64,000 bases of DNA from Flavobacteriaceae bacterium PS02334 (GCA_029959295.1 JASCOH010000007.1:124001-188000), one strand, 5' to 3'; numbered from the stretch's first letter, positions 9,079 to 17,775 are shown. A program made the numbers and translations. The notes: generated from the letters alone by a model not told the origin.

Positions 9079-9618
9079 TTATTTTTTCTCTAGAATCACT
9101 TCTATCGGACGATTCATTTTAGGCCCGAATTGCGTTTCTCTTACCTTGCTAGAACACAAAACATACATATTAAAAGGAACTAATTTAATAATTTGTGTTT
9201 TAAATTCGCCACCGTTTGCACTGCCGTCGATATCTTCAATTTTAACCGAAAAATCATCCGCAGGAAAAGTACTTTTTATAGAAAGCAAGTAAGAATCTTT
9301 CGCAAAAGGAAAATACCAGCGTTCTTTCTCCACCTTTGAAGTAGGATTAATTTTGTTGCCCTGATTGTCAATTTTATAATTTGGAAGAAAAACCAAAGGC
9401 TTGTTGCTGTCTGTCCAACTGTATAAATTGTTCACATTCAGCACTTCCAAACCGAAAACATTGACGATAGAAACTTTCAGTCCTTCAATACTTTCTTTTT
9501 TACCAGATTCGTGGGCATTTACCACAAAATAAGAAGTAAAATCATAACCGCAATGCTGTGCAACTTGGGCGTTCGAAGTAAAATGAATCAGAAAAAATAT
9601 AAAAAAAAAGTAACGCAT
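9079..9618 (-). CDS. Small secreted protein of unknown function
   Basis: I place the start at 9618 (MRYFFFIFFLIHFTSNA), which gives a clear signal peptide and 179 residues. An ATG at 9753 would add 45 residues with no signal-like order, and a minus-strand TATTTTTG box at 9637-9644 supports the shorter form with a very short leader. The mature part is beta-rich (FAKDSYLLSIKSTFPADDF, VKIEDIDGSANGGEFKTQ). I do not recognise the family. It appears monocistronic. Confidence 0.7.
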   Translation of the reverse strand: MRYFFFIFFLIHFTSNAQVAQHCGYDFTSYFVVNAHESGKKESIEGLKVSIVNVFGLEVLNVNNLYSWTDSNKPLVFLPNYKIDNQGNKINPTSKVEKERWYFPFAKDSYLLSIKSTFPADDFSVKIEDIDGSANGGEFKTQIIKLVPFNMYVLCSSKVRETQFGPKMNRPIEVILEKK

Positions 9619-9636
9619 ATTCAGATTTTCAAGTTC

Positions 9637-9644
9637 CAAAAATA
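9637..9644 (-). promoter_or_regulatory. -7 box that decides the start of the 9079-9618 gene
   Basis: TATTTTTG on the minus strand lies 18 bp upstream of ATG 9618 and downstream of the alternative ATG 9753. Transcripts from it could only use the shorter start. Confidence 0.55.
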
Positions 9645-9738
9645 CGAAACAAAAAGTATTGAAAGCGGCGTATTTTAGAATATGACATCGAATTTGCATA
9701 TTTCTGAACGATTTCAATAAAAATACCAGAAACAATTC

Positions 9739-9746
9739 TATTTTTG
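9739..9746 (+). promoter_or_regulatory. -7 box for the LytTR regulator gene
   Basis: TATTTTTG matches TAnnTTTG and is 26 bp before ATG 9773. I see no clear -33 TTG at the expected distance. Confidence 0.5.
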
Positions 9747-9772
9747 TATCCAATTCAAACTGAGTAGACTAT

Positions 9773-10543
9773 ATGGGTTCTTACATTATTATTAGTGATG
9801 ATCACGAAAACGCTCTGAAAATTCAGTCTATGGCTGAAAATTTTCCCAGCCTTGTTTTTTCAGGTTATGCTTACAATTATGCCGATGGACTCAGCCTTGT
9901 CTTGGAACACCAACCAAAATTAGTTTTCTTAGAAATCAATCCGAAATTGAAAACAAGCAAGCTTTCTCTTTCCTTGATAAATGAATTTTACCGCTATTTG
10001 AAAACTGTTCCAAAAGTTATTGTGACTGCTAAAAGTAAAAATTTAGCTTATGAAGCAATAAAACATGGGGTTTTTGACTATCTAGAAGCTCCTTATGACT
10101 CAAATGACTTCAGAAAAGCAATACTGAAATTTGAAAAATCTTTAGTCTTTGCGGTTGCAAATGTAAATTCTGTACGCCATTCAAACCTTAAAGACAACCT
10201 CACCATCTGCATAAAATCATACGGCGATTATAAGTTTATTTATGCACTTGACATCCTTTATCTTCAGGCAGACAGCAATTCTACGGACATTTATCTCAAC
10301 AGCGGCGAAATGATAACTGCTTTCAAAACCTTGAAGCATTTTGAAAAAGCGCTTCCTCCCCAGTTTTACAGAATCCATAATAGTTTTATTGTAAACAAGG
10401 ATTACATTTCAAGAATTCATACGGGAAACAGCGTCTGTTTTTTAAAAAATTCGAAAACGAAATTGCCTTTTTCTAAATCTTACAAGACAAATATTGACCA
10501 GATTATTGCCTCAATTTCAAGTTCAGATTATTTAGAAATTTGA
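9773..10543 (+). CDS. LytTR-type transcription regulator with a degenerate receiver
   Basis: The 256-residue protein has a CheY-like N-terminal domain (about 1-120) and a C-terminal LytTR DNA-binding domain (about 145-250; YALDILYLQADSNSTDIYL, then FYRIHNSFIVNKDYI). The receiver keeps the acidic pair (D9/D10 in ISDDHEN). However, the phosphoacceptor position reads VFLEIN, so Glu54 replaces Asp, and the conserved Lys is Ala106 (FDYLEAPYD). Aspartyl phosphorylation is therefore unlikely, and Glu might mimic the active state. It lies 63 bp upstream of the first TPR sensor kinase, which has no regulator of its own downstream. It may regulate the island, but its targets are unknown. Confidence 0.88.
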   Translation: MGSYIIISDDHENALKIQSMAENFPSLVFSGYAYNYADGLSLVLEHQPKLVFLEINPKLKTSKLSLSLINEFYRYLKTVPKVIVTAKSKNLAYEAIKHGVFDYLEAPYDSNDFRKAILKFEKSLVFAVANVNSVRHSNLKDNLTICIKSYGDYKFIYALDILYLQADSNSTDIYLNSGEMITAFKTLKHFEKALPPQFYRIHNSFIVNKDYISRIHTGNSVCFLKNSKTKLPFSKSYKTNIDQIIASISSSDYLEI

Positions 10544-10606
10544 TTTCTACTTAAAAACTGCCCCTAAAGTTTCCTCAAAAACCAATTCCACCAAAACCTA
10601 CAAGCC

Positions 10607-12616
10607 TTGAAAAAGATAATTCTGCTATTATTTATCATATTTGCAAGCTGTTCTGATAAGCCCAAAAAATTTTCGGAAAAAGACACTCCAGATAGCCTTG
10701 CCATTTATTTTCGCTTAGCCAGCGAACAAAGCATAGCATATAAAAAACGTCTTGAATGCGTTGAAAAAGCACATGCCTTACTGAAAAATCATAAAAATGA
10801 TTCCTTGCATCGAGAAAATCTTTTTATGGTAGCAAATAAGTATTTCAACTTGGGTAGCTATGAAAAGTACCTAGAAATATCCAAAATTCTTGCGGAAGAT
10901 TCTCAAAAAGCCAAAGATTCTACAAGTCTTGCCAAAGCTTATTCTTACATGGCTGACTATTACGCAAAAAATTTCAATAAATCCGACAGCGCATTTATCT
11001 GTTATATCAAGGCCATAAAAATCTATAAAAAACTTAAAATCAGCGATGAAAGGCTAGGAAATACTTATGTAAATCTCAGTCTTCTTCAAACCAATCAAAA
11101 TGATCTTCTTGGAGCTGAAACCTCTGCCATAGAGGCTATAAAACTGCTAAAGGAAAATAAATCTCTAATTTACCAAGCGTATAATATTGTCGGTATTGCC
11201 GCCCTCGGACTTGAAGATCATGAAAAGGCCATCGAATATCACACCAAGGCTTTAAAAATAGCCAAAGATGCCGGATTGACTGCGGAAAATGAAGTCATTG
11301 CTTCAATAAACAATATCGGCGGCACTTATCAAAGCCAACAAAAACACAAAGAAGCCATAGAAAAATTTGAAGAAGCGCTGAGGCATAAAAATTCATTTCT
11401 GAATACGAATGCGCATGCCACTTTGCTTGACAATCTGGGTTATTCCAAATTAAAATTAGGAGATTATTCTCAACTCCCTGACTTATTTTATCAGGCATTG
11501 AAAATTCGAGACAGTTTAAGCTTAGACTATGATATTGTTTACAATAAATTACATCTCTGTGAATTCTACAGCGCAAAAAAAGATACCTTGACAGCGCAAA
11601 AATTTGCAACTGAAGCGTTAGCACTTTCGCGAGAAATTAAAAGTCCCCAGGAGATTGTGATGGCTCTTTGCCAGTTGATAGAGGTAGATTCAAAAAATGC
11701 TTCAAAATATGGAAAAGAATACATAGCCATAAACGACAGCCTTATGGTCGAAGAAAGAAAAGCAAAAAATCAATTTGCTCGCCTTGGTTTTGAAACAGAT
11801 GACATCATACTCGAAAAAGAAATTGCAGTACAGCGACAATGGCTTATTTTCATCATCGCAGGATCGATAGTGCTTTTTGGGTTGCTGCTTTATATCATAA
11901 GAATGCAGCGGATAAGACAGAAGGAATCAATTCTAATACAATCACAGCAAAAGGCGAGCGAAGAAATATACCAGCTAATCTTAGACCAGCAAATACAATT
12001 CAACGACGGCAGGGAAAAAGAGAAAAAGCGTATTGCAAAAGAATTGCACGACGGAGTGATGAACAAGCTCGCTGGAATTAGGTTCAATCTTTTCGTGCTC
12101 CAGAAAAAGACCGATCCTGAAACGATTTCAAAGTGCATTTCGCATATATCTGAAATAGAATCGATTGAAAAAGAAATAAGAAACATCACCCACGACTTGC
12201 ATCAAGACGTATTTTTTGCCAAAAACGATTATGCCGAACTATTAGAAACGCTGACAAACGGCCTAGACGAGAGCGTACAAATCAATACGCAGTTAAAAAT
12301 AGACGAAAATATCAATTGGGAAATAATTCCTGCGGTCATAAAAATGCACTCCTACAGAATTTTGCAGGAAAGCATCAGCAATGCCATCAAACACAGCAAC
12401 GCTAAAAACATTTACGTCTGCATCTTGAAAAATACCGACACTTTGCTTATAGAAATCAAGGATGATGGAACTGGTTTTGATACAATGCTGGAATCTGCGT
12501 CCCTCGGAATTAAGAACATAAAATATCGTGCCGCAGAAATGAATGGAAAATGTGAAATCAATTCGTCTACTCATGGAACCATAATTGCAGTTATAATACC
12601 TTTAAAGAAATCGTAA
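10607..12616 (+). CDS. TPR sensor histidine kinase 1 (TTG start)
   Basis: The 669-residue kinase starts with TTG at 10607, chosen because it gives a lipoprotein signal (LLLFIIFASC, Cys15) and no in-frame ATG fits. A TPR region follows (about 60-390), including EKAIEYHTKALKIAKDAG and KEAIEKFEEALRHKN. One membrane span is at about 412-432 (IFIIAGSIVLFGLLLYII). The HisKA_3 dimerisation/phosphoacceptor helix has His481 in AKELHDGVMNKLAGI. The HATPase domain has an N box (QESISNAIKHSNAK), G1 (IKDDGTGFD) and G2 (LGIKNI). The TPR part should face the periplasm, held by both lipid and helix. No regulator gene follows; the nearest is the upstream LytTR gene. Confidence 0.9.
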   Translation: MKKIILLLFIIFASCSDKPKKFSEKDTPDSLAIYFRLASEQSIAYKKRLECVEKAHALLKNHKNDSLHRENLFMVANKYFNLGSYEKYLEISKILAEDSQKAKDSTSLAKAYSYMADYYAKNFNKSDSAFICYIKAIKIYKKLKISDERLGNTYVNLSLLQTNQNDLLGAETSAIEAIKLLKENKSLIYQAYNIVGIAALGLEDHEKAIEYHTKALKIAKDAGLTAENEVIASINNIGGTYQSQQKHKEAIEKFEEALRHKNSFLNTNAHATLLDNLGYSKLKLGDYSQLPDLFYQALKIRDSLSLDYDIVYNKLHLCEFYSAKKDTLTAQKFATEALALSREIKSPQEIVMALCQLIEVDSKNASKYGKEYIAINDSLMVEERKAKNQFARLGFETDDIILEKEIAVQRQWLIFIIAGSIVLFGLLLYIIRMQRIRQKESILIQSQQKASEEIYQLILDQQIQFNDGREKEKKRIAKELHDGVMNKLAGIRFNLFVLQKKTDPETISKCISHISEIESIEKEIRNITHDLHQDVFFAKNDYAELLETLTNGLDESVQINTQLKIDENINWEIIPAVIKMHSYRILQESISNAIKHSNAKNIYVCILKNTDTLLIEIKDDGTGFDTMLESASLGIKNIKYRAAEMNGKCEINSSTHGTIIAVIIPLKKS

Positions 12617-13045
12617 AATAAATTTCTAATTGCATCGGTTTGAAAGCTCAAATTAAAATGCCTTTTACAAATCTACAATTGAGTTAGAAAAGAGGAAATA
12701 AATTACATCAAAAGAAGGATTATTTTTCACGCAAACTCCTTACACTAAAAAACATCCCCTTTATCGAAAAAAAGTGTAAAAATCAAAAGGTTACATTTAA
12801 ATAAAAAAAATTTAAAAGCTGTTTTTATTCCCTAATTTACAAATAAAATGCCTACCAATTTTAACTTTTACTTAAAAACTGTTCATCTACTCGCATAGTA
12901 CTTGTATCTACGCATAAAGAATAGAGTTTCACCATATATAGAAGAAATAGGTGTGCATAATGCTACCGAATGAATAATTTTACACCAGAAATCTACCACA
13001 TTTCAATATAAAAAAATTCATAGAAACCTATAAATGTAACGCATC
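12617..13045 (+). other. Gene-free stretch between kinase 1 and the small secreted peptide gene
   Basis: This is 429 bp of AT-rich DNA with no credible ORF and no strong terminator. The 13-mer TACTTAAAAACTG occurs here (12869-12881) and again 47 bp before the kinase 1 start (10548-10560). I see no clean TAnnTTTG box directly upstream of the peptide gene. Confidence 0.5.
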
Positions 13046-13294
13046 ATGAAAAAATCTATCTTAACATTCGCTTTATTTTCTTTAGTAGTATTAACATCTT
13101 TTACAACTTTAAAATCAACTGGTGAAACAGGAGACGATGATCCAGGAAATGGAACTCCAACAACGACTACTGATGACGCAAATAGAAGAGATACAGGAGG
13201 ACAAGATAGTGGCGGAAATAAAAAAACTATTATAGACCCAGTACCTTTTTCACCACAATATCCAAATCAAGAAATTCTTATAAGAAGAAAATAA
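13046..13294 (+). CDS. Small secreted Thr/Gly/Asp-rich peptide precursor
   Basis: The 82-residue product begins with a signal peptide (KKSILTFALFSLVVLTSF). A low-complexity, acidic Gly/Thr/Asp-rich stretch follows (about 25-55), then a short conserved-looking tail (TIIDPVPFSPQYPNQEILIR) ending in RRK. It has no cysteines, so it is neither a lipoprotein nor a disulfide peptide. It is isolated between kinase 1 and kinase 2. A secreted signal sensed by the neighbouring kinases, or an immunity or structural peptide, are both possible; this is inference from position only. I do not recognise a family. Confidence 0.65.
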   Translation: MKKSILTFALFSLVVLTSFTTLKSTGETGDDDPGNGTPTTTTDDANRRDTGGQDSGGNKKTIIDPVPFSPQYPNQEILIRRK

Positions 13295-13410
13295 TTTTTT
13301 TACTATCACAATTACTGCATTCTCAAAGTTATTTTTAAAAAACATTATTAACCAGCAATTAATTAATGACTCATTTTTTCAAAGACGAAAAGAAAGCATT
13401 TATAGATATG

Positions 13411-13438
13411 AAATTTTCTTTTCAAACAAAGAAAATTT
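13411..13438 (+). terminator. Weak AT-only hairpin after the small peptide gene
   Basis: AAATTTTCTTT and AAAGAAAATTT form a perfect 11-bp stem with loop TCAAAC, 117 bp after the peptide stop. With so little GC it would be a weak terminator at best. Confidence 0.3.
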
Positions 13439-13466
13439 TAAAAACAAAGTAAACAATTCTTCAAAG

Positions 13467-13494
13467 GCCTTTGGTAACTCCAAAGGCTTTTTTT
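13467..13494 (+). terminator. Terminator just upstream of kinase 2
   Basis: GCCTTTGG, loop TAACT, CCAAAGGC and seven T residues form a perfect 8-bp stem. It insulates the kinase 2 promoter from upstream transcription and is the first part of the 172-bp repeated block. Confidence 0.85.
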
Positions 13495-13510
13495 ATGCCA
13501 ATACTTTTAC

Positions 13511-13518
13511 TATTTTTG
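13511..13518 (+). promoter_or_regulatory. -7 box of kinase 2
   Basis: TATTTTTG lies 17 bp before the TTG start, implying a leader of only about 10-12 nt. The same box at the same distance precedes kinase 3. Confidence 0.6.
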
Positions 13519-13535
13519 AAAAAAACTTCAGGCTA

Positions 13536-15545
13536 TTGAAAAAACATCACTACTTATTTTTCATTATAGGTCTACTATTAATCGGATGTTCCGATAAGAA
13601 AAAGAATTTTACTGAAGGAAAGAACTCAGATAGCCTTATTACCTATTTGGCGATAGCTAATGAAGATACTGTTGATATCGACAAGAGGATAGAATTTAAC
13701 AACAAAGCTTTAGAGATACTGCTAGATGAAGATAATGACTCCTTAAATAGGGAGAACCTGTTTTTGGTTGCAAATCGATTTTATAATATGAACCGGCTTG
13801 AAGAATATCGCAAAGTCACGAAAATTATATCTAAAAATTCAATAGCTGTAAATGACAATCAAAATATTGCAAAAGCATATTCCTATTTAGGAGATTATTA
13901 CATAAATACTCCAAAAAAAGATAGCGCATTTTTTTACTATACAAATGCTGAAAAAATCTATAAAAAATTAAAAGACAGAATTAACTTAGGTGCTACTTAT
14001 GTCAACATGGCAATAGTACAAAACTATGTAAGTGATTTTTCTGGCAGTGAACAATCAGCTGTACTAGCTTTGGATGTTTTGAGAGAAACAAATGAGAAAG
14101 TTAAAATATATGAGGCTTATAATATTTTGGGAGTAACATCTTATGGATTAAAAAATTACGAAAAGGCTATTGAATATCATACAAAGGCTTTAAATTCAGC
14201 CAAAGAAAATAATTTGACAACTTACTATGAAGCAAGCTCATTAAACAATCTAGGTGGTGTGTACCAAGAGCAAAATAAATATAAATTATCAATTTCTAAA
14301 TTTAATGATGCGCTTAGTTATAAAGATATATTACAAGAAAATCTTCAGCTCTACGCTACCTTAATTGATAACTTAGCCTATTCAAAATTTAAACTTAATG
14401 ATTTTAAACAACTTCCTGACTTATTTTACCTCTCACTCAAAATTAGAGACAGCTTAAATTTAAAACCTGCAATAGCTTATACAAAAAATCACCTTTCAGA
14501 ATTTTATGCTGCAAAAAATGATACTACAACAGCTCGAAAATTTGCAAGAGAAGCCCTAGAACTTTCAAAAGCAATTAAAAGTAGTTCTGATATGCTCATG
14601 TCTTTAAAGCAAATGGCAAGCGTAGAACCTCTAAATGCTTCTGCATATTCAAATGAATACATAAAAATTATCGACAGCCTTCAGCAAGCTGAAAGAAAAT
14701 CAAAAAATCAATTTGCAAGAATCAGTTTTGAAACTGATGAAATAATTATAGCAAAAGATACAGCTATAAAGCAGAAATGGATTTTTTTTGCTTCAGCTAT
14801 AACTATTATCATTTTTGGCATTTTACTTTATATCGTAAGAATGCAGAAAATAAAACAAAAAGAGCTTTTATTCATTCAATTACAGCACAAGGCAAGTGAA
14901 GAAATATACCAGCTGATTCTAGATCAGCAGGCAAAATTTGATCAGGGCCGGGAAAAAGAAAAAAAGCGGATTGCAGAAGAGCTCCATGATGGTGTCATGA
15001 ACAAACTAACAGGAATTCGATTGAATCTTTTTGTCCTTGAAAAAAAAACCGATCCTGAAACCATTAAAAAATGCATTGCACACATTTCAGGAATTCATTC
15101 CATAGAAAAAGAAATTCGCAATATTGTGCATGACCTCCACCAAGATCTTTTCGTAGCGAAAAACGATTATCCAGAACTTTTAAAAACTTTGGCAGGCAGT
15201 TTTGAAAGCAGTAGCCTTATCAAAATTGACATTGATGATTTGGTAGACTGGGAAACAATTCCCGCAATAATAAAGATGCATATTTACCGCATCTTGCAAG
15301 AAACAATCGCCAACAGCATAAAACATAGCGGAGCAACCAGTGTCACTTGTAGTATAGTTGACAAGAAGCAATTTTTAGAGCTTGAAATAAATGATAATGG
15401 CAAAGGATTCTCCATTCAGAATGAATCTGCAGGCATAGGCCTGAAAAACATAAAATCACGTACAGCCGAAATGAAAGGAAGTTGCCATATCAACTCTTCA
15501 AAAAAAGGCACAGTCATTACCATACAGATACCGCATGAAAAATAA
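13536..15545 (+). CDS. TPR sensor histidine kinase 2 (TTG start, mosaic)
   Basis: The 669-residue kinase has the architecture of kinase 1: lipobox GLLLIGC (Cys18), TPR region (about 55-395, e.g. EKAIEYHTKALNSAKENN), one membrane span (about 413-435), HisKA_3 with His484 in AEELHDGVMNKLTGI, and HATPase with QETIANSIKHSGA, NDNGKGFS and IGLKNI. The TTG at 13536 is the only start that fits the signal sequence. Residues 1 to about 400 closely match kinase 3, whereas the transmitter half closely matches kinase 1 (for example KKTDPETIKKCIAHIS against KKTDPETISKCISHIS). It overlaps the downstream regulator gene by 11 bp, so the two are translationally coupled and very likely cognate. Confidence 0.92.
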   Translation: MKKHHYLFFIIGLLLIGCSDKKKNFTEGKNSDSLITYLAIANEDTVDIDKRIEFNNKALEILLDEDNDSLNRENLFLVANRFYNMNRLEEYRKVTKIISKNSIAVNDNQNIAKAYSYLGDYYINTPKKDSAFFYYTNAEKIYKKLKDRINLGATYVNMAIVQNYVSDFSGSEQSAVLALDVLRETNEKVKIYEAYNILGVTSYGLKNYEKAIEYHTKALNSAKENNLTTYYEASSLNNLGGVYQEQNKYKLSISKFNDALSYKDILQENLQLYATLIDNLAYSKFKLNDFKQLPDLFYLSLKIRDSLNLKPAIAYTKNHLSEFYAAKNDTTTARKFAREALELSKAIKSSSDMLMSLKQMASVEPLNASAYSNEYIKIIDSLQQAERKSKNQFARISFETDEIIIAKDTAIKQKWIFFASAITIIIFGILLYIVRMQKIKQKELLFIQLQHKASEEIYQLILDQQAKFDQGREKEKKRIAEELHDGVMNKLTGIRLNLFVLEKKTDPETIKKCIAHISGIHSIEKEIRNIVHDLHQDLFVAKNDYPELLKTLAGSFESSSLIKIDIDDLVDWETIPAIIKMHIYRILQETIANSIKHSGATSVTCSIVDKKQFLELEINDNGKGFSIQNESAGIGLKNIKSRTAEMKGSCHINSSKKGTVITIQIPHEK

Positions 15546-16200
15546 CAAGAAGAAAATTTTAATTATCGATGATCATTCATTGATAATTGAAGGCTACAAA
15601 AGCATTTTGTCTTTTAATGAGCAGGGATTGGAATTAGACTTCAAGCAGGCTCTAAGCTGTCAAGCCGCTTATAATATACTGAAGATAGAAGAAGGAAATT
15701 TTGATGTCATATTCCTAGACATGACGCTGCCTCCTTATGATGAAATGGAAATATATTCAGGAGAAGACCTCTTTCCTCATGTAAAAAAATACCAGCCCCA
15801 GAGCAAGGTCATACTGGTAACATCCCATACGGAACAGTTTCTATTGTATAAAATATATAAAAAATTAAATCCGGATGGCATTCTAATCAAAAGTGATTTT
15901 ACTCCCGTAGAATTTTTGACCGCTTTTGAATACATATTAAACGAAAACAAATATTATAGCTACACGATGAGAGAAGCTATTAAAAAAATTGCCGCCAATT
16001 ATTCCTTTCTTGACAGTCTAGACATGCAGATTATTACGCTCCTTTCTGAAGGAATCCAAAGCAAAAGTCTTGAAGATTATCTTTCTATAGGCAAAAGCGC
16101 AATTGACAAAAGAAAACAGAAAATCAAAACATTTTTTAAGATTGAAAAAGGTACCGATGAAGATATTATAAGAGAAGCAAAAAAACAAAATTTTATATAA
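15535..16200 (+). CDS. LuxR-type response regulator, partner of kinase 2
   Basis: The 221-residue regulator has an intact receiver: acidic pair D12/D13 (IIDDHSLI), phosphoacceptor Asp62 (VIFLDMTLP), Thr96 (LVTSHT) and Lys119 (LIKSD). The C-terminal helix-turn-helix (about 155-205; DMQIITLLSEGIQSKSLEDY, then SAIDKRKQKIK) resembles LuxR/NarL output domains, although the turn and recognition helix are atypical. The start overlaps the kinase 2 stop by 11 bp. The bacteriocin-like gene starts 125 bp downstream behind its own box, so it is an obvious candidate target. Confidence 0.9.
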   Translation: MKNNKKKILIIDDHSLIIEGYKSILSFNEQGLELDFKQALSCQAAYNILKIEEGNFDVIFLDMTLPPYDEMEIYSGEDLFPHVKKYQPQSKVILVTSHTEQFLLYKIYKKLNPDGILIKSDFTPVEFLTAFEYILNENKYYSYTMREAIKKIAANYSFLDSLDMQIITLLSEGIQSKSLEDYLSIGKSAIDKRKQKIKTFFKIEKGTDEDIIREAKKQNFI

Positions 16201-16249
16201 TTTAACATTTTTTACATTTTAAATATAAAATTCATTTTTAAAACTGATT

Positions 16250-16257
16250 TAAGTTTG
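16250..16257 (+). promoter_or_regulatory. -7 box of the bacteriocin-like cassette
   Basis: TAAGTTTG matches TAnnTTTG and lies 68 bp before ATG 16326. There is no TTG at the normal -33 distance, as might be expected for a promoter that needs an activator; that last point is inference. Confidence 0.5.
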
Positions 16258-16325
16258 TAAAAGCAAATTACTCGAGAAATATTTGTTTTAAAACAATTAA
16301 TTATTAAATTTAAACAATTTTAAAA

Positions 16326-16889
16326 ATGAAAAAATTATTATTCGGCTTAATAGTCACACTTATGATCTGCCTTTCTGGAAATGCACAAAATTTAAGAGCT
16401 GATTTCTTAAAAGGAAAAAAAACGAATAAAGAAGTAATTGAAGCTTTCAGCAAATTATCAGAAGAGGAACAAAAACAATTATGGCTTGAAAAGGTTGACC
16501 AGTTACTCACTTTAAAATTACCTTCAGAACACCATGAGTTAATTAAAGAAATAAGAGACGGAATGGATAAAGGATTTGATCAAGAAAGTGCATCCGCTTT
16601 TCTGAAAAACGCATCTAACCTTGCTAAGATAACACCGCTTAAAGATTTTGGAGAGATGTTTGAAATGTTAGAAGATTATCATTATGATGGAAAATTTTCA
16701 GATACTAAAAGTGTTCCTGATTCAATTGTAAAAGGCATTGCTGAACTCGATCTTTTTGAGAGAGGCGCTTGTTCATGCAGATGGTGTTTGTTTAGTACTA
16801 CTTCTACAGGTACAAATTGTTCACCTACTAGAAGCGGTTGTGGCTTTTTCTTTATGCAGGAATGTAATCAATGCATTCTCTGCAAATAA
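16326..16889 (+). CDS. Fulvocin C-related bacteriocin-like precursor
   Basis: The 187-residue precursor has a signal peptide (residues 1 to about 20, LSGNA-Q). A charged helical propeptide with no Cys follows (about 21-145). The last 39 residues contain eight Cys (149, 151, 154, 165, 172, 180, 183, 186). Their arrangement (CSC near the front, TGTNCSPTRSGCG in the middle, CNQCILC at the end) resembles fulvocin C, a 45-residue, eight-Cys bacteriocin of Myxococcus fulvus. By analogy it would be exported by Sec, oxidised to four disulfides and cleaved near residues 145-148. The next gene encodes a thiol oxidoreductase, which fits. No immunity gene is recognisable. Activity is not shown by sequence; a structural Cys-rich peptide is the alternative. 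Confidence 0.72.
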   Translation: MKKLLFGLIVTLMICLSGNAQNLRADFLKGKKTNKEVIEAFSKLSEEEQKQLWLEKVDQLLTLKLPSEHHELIKEIRDGMDKGFDQESASAFLKNASNLAKITPLKDFGEMFEMLEDYHYDGKFSDTKSVPDSIVKGIAELDLFERGACSCRWCLFSTTSTGTNCSPTRSGCGFFFMQECNQCILCK

Positions 16890-16929
16890 AAAAGAGATCC
16901 AATATTAGAACTCTTTAAAATTTATAAAT

Positions 16930-17772
16930 ATGAAAATAAAGTTTTTTATTCTTTTCAGTCTTGCAATTATAATTTCATATCTTTTATTTGGGGTTTTATT
17001 TGACGGAGAACATGTACTCATGATACCATTGTTTCTTTCGGTTATTTTTATAATTACCATACTTGCCTTTAAAAAGAAGACTGGTGTAAGACTGATTGAC
17101 TGCTTGCTGATTGTATTACCTTTTTGGCTGATAATTCTTGTTGGAGGATATTTTATTGAAAATTATTCTCGAATCCTACAATATCTAATATTTGTGCCAG
17201 TAAGCAGTTGTCTTGCTTATTTATATTTAAAAACCAAAAAGATTCTTATAATACCTATTTCCTTAGTCATTTTTTATTGTGTCGGAAGATTTTTATTTAT
17301 AACGATGTTTACCTATTTAAGCAATGTAGATGCAGAAAAAAATATAGATCTGCCAAAAATAAGTTTGGTAAATAATCATAATGAAGAAATCAATCTTCAT
17401 AGAGATAAGATCATAGTACTAGATTTCTGGTCAACCAGTTGCAGTATATGTTTCAAAGAATTTCCAAATTTTGAATCAGTTTTTCAAAAATATAGATCAA
17501 ACAAGAACATTGAGATCTATGCGGTAAATTATCCACTGAAAAGAGACAAATTCGATGAGACCATTAAAATATTAGATAGCATCGGATATAATTTTCCAAA
17601 ACTTTATGCAACATCGGCTAAGCAAATTGAAGACAGTCTGCACTTTAATACATTTCCTCATTTGATAATTGCAAAAAATGGAAAAATCAGGTATGATGGA
17701 ATGTTTGAGACAGAAAAAAACACTCTGGTTTTTAGTATAGAATCTGAAATCGAAAAATTATTAAAGGAGTAA
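16930..17772 (+). CDS. Membrane-anchored thioredoxin-like oxidoreductase
   Basis: The 280-residue protein has about five membrane spans in residues 5-130, followed by a thioredoxin-fold domain (about 138-280) with C171-S-I-C174 in LDFWSTSCSICFKEFP and the cis-Pro at 243 (FNTFPHLII). The layout is TlpA/ResA-like with the redox domain expected outside the membrane. It lies 40 bp after the Cys-rich precursor and 3 bp before the next gene, so it is probably co-transcribed. A role in forming or shuffling the precursor's disulfides is the simplest inference. The membrane part lacks Cys pairs that would clearly mark it as DsbD-like. Confidence 0.82.
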   Translation: MKIKFFILFSLAIIISYLLFGVLFDGEHVLMIPLFLSVIFIITILAFKKKTGVRLIDCLLIVLPFWLIILVGGYFIENYSRILQYLIFVPVSSCLAYLYLKTKKILIIPISLVIFYCVGRFLFITMFTYLSNVDAEKNIDLPKISLVNNHNEEINLHRDKIIVLDFWSTSCSICFKEFPNFESVFQKYRSNKNIEIYAVNYPLKRDKFDETIKILDSIGYNFPKLYATSAKQIEDSLHFNTFPHLIIAKNGKIRYDGMFETEKNTLVFSIESEIEKLLKE

Positions 17773-17775
17773 TTT

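Larger units (their letters stand above)
13467..13638 (+). repeat. 172-bp direct repeat, copy 1 (terminator, promoter, kinase 2 start)
   Basis: This block matches 18196-18367 with only two differences that I can find (A/G in the terminator stem, C/G in the spacer). It includes the terminator, the TATTTTTG box, the TTG start and about 34 codons. Beyond it the two kinase genes diverge sharply. Confidence 0.9.

Noticed and set aside
9619-9753. N-terminal extension of the secreted protein at 9079-9618
   Set aside because: It would place the signal peptide internally and lies upstream of the -7 box.
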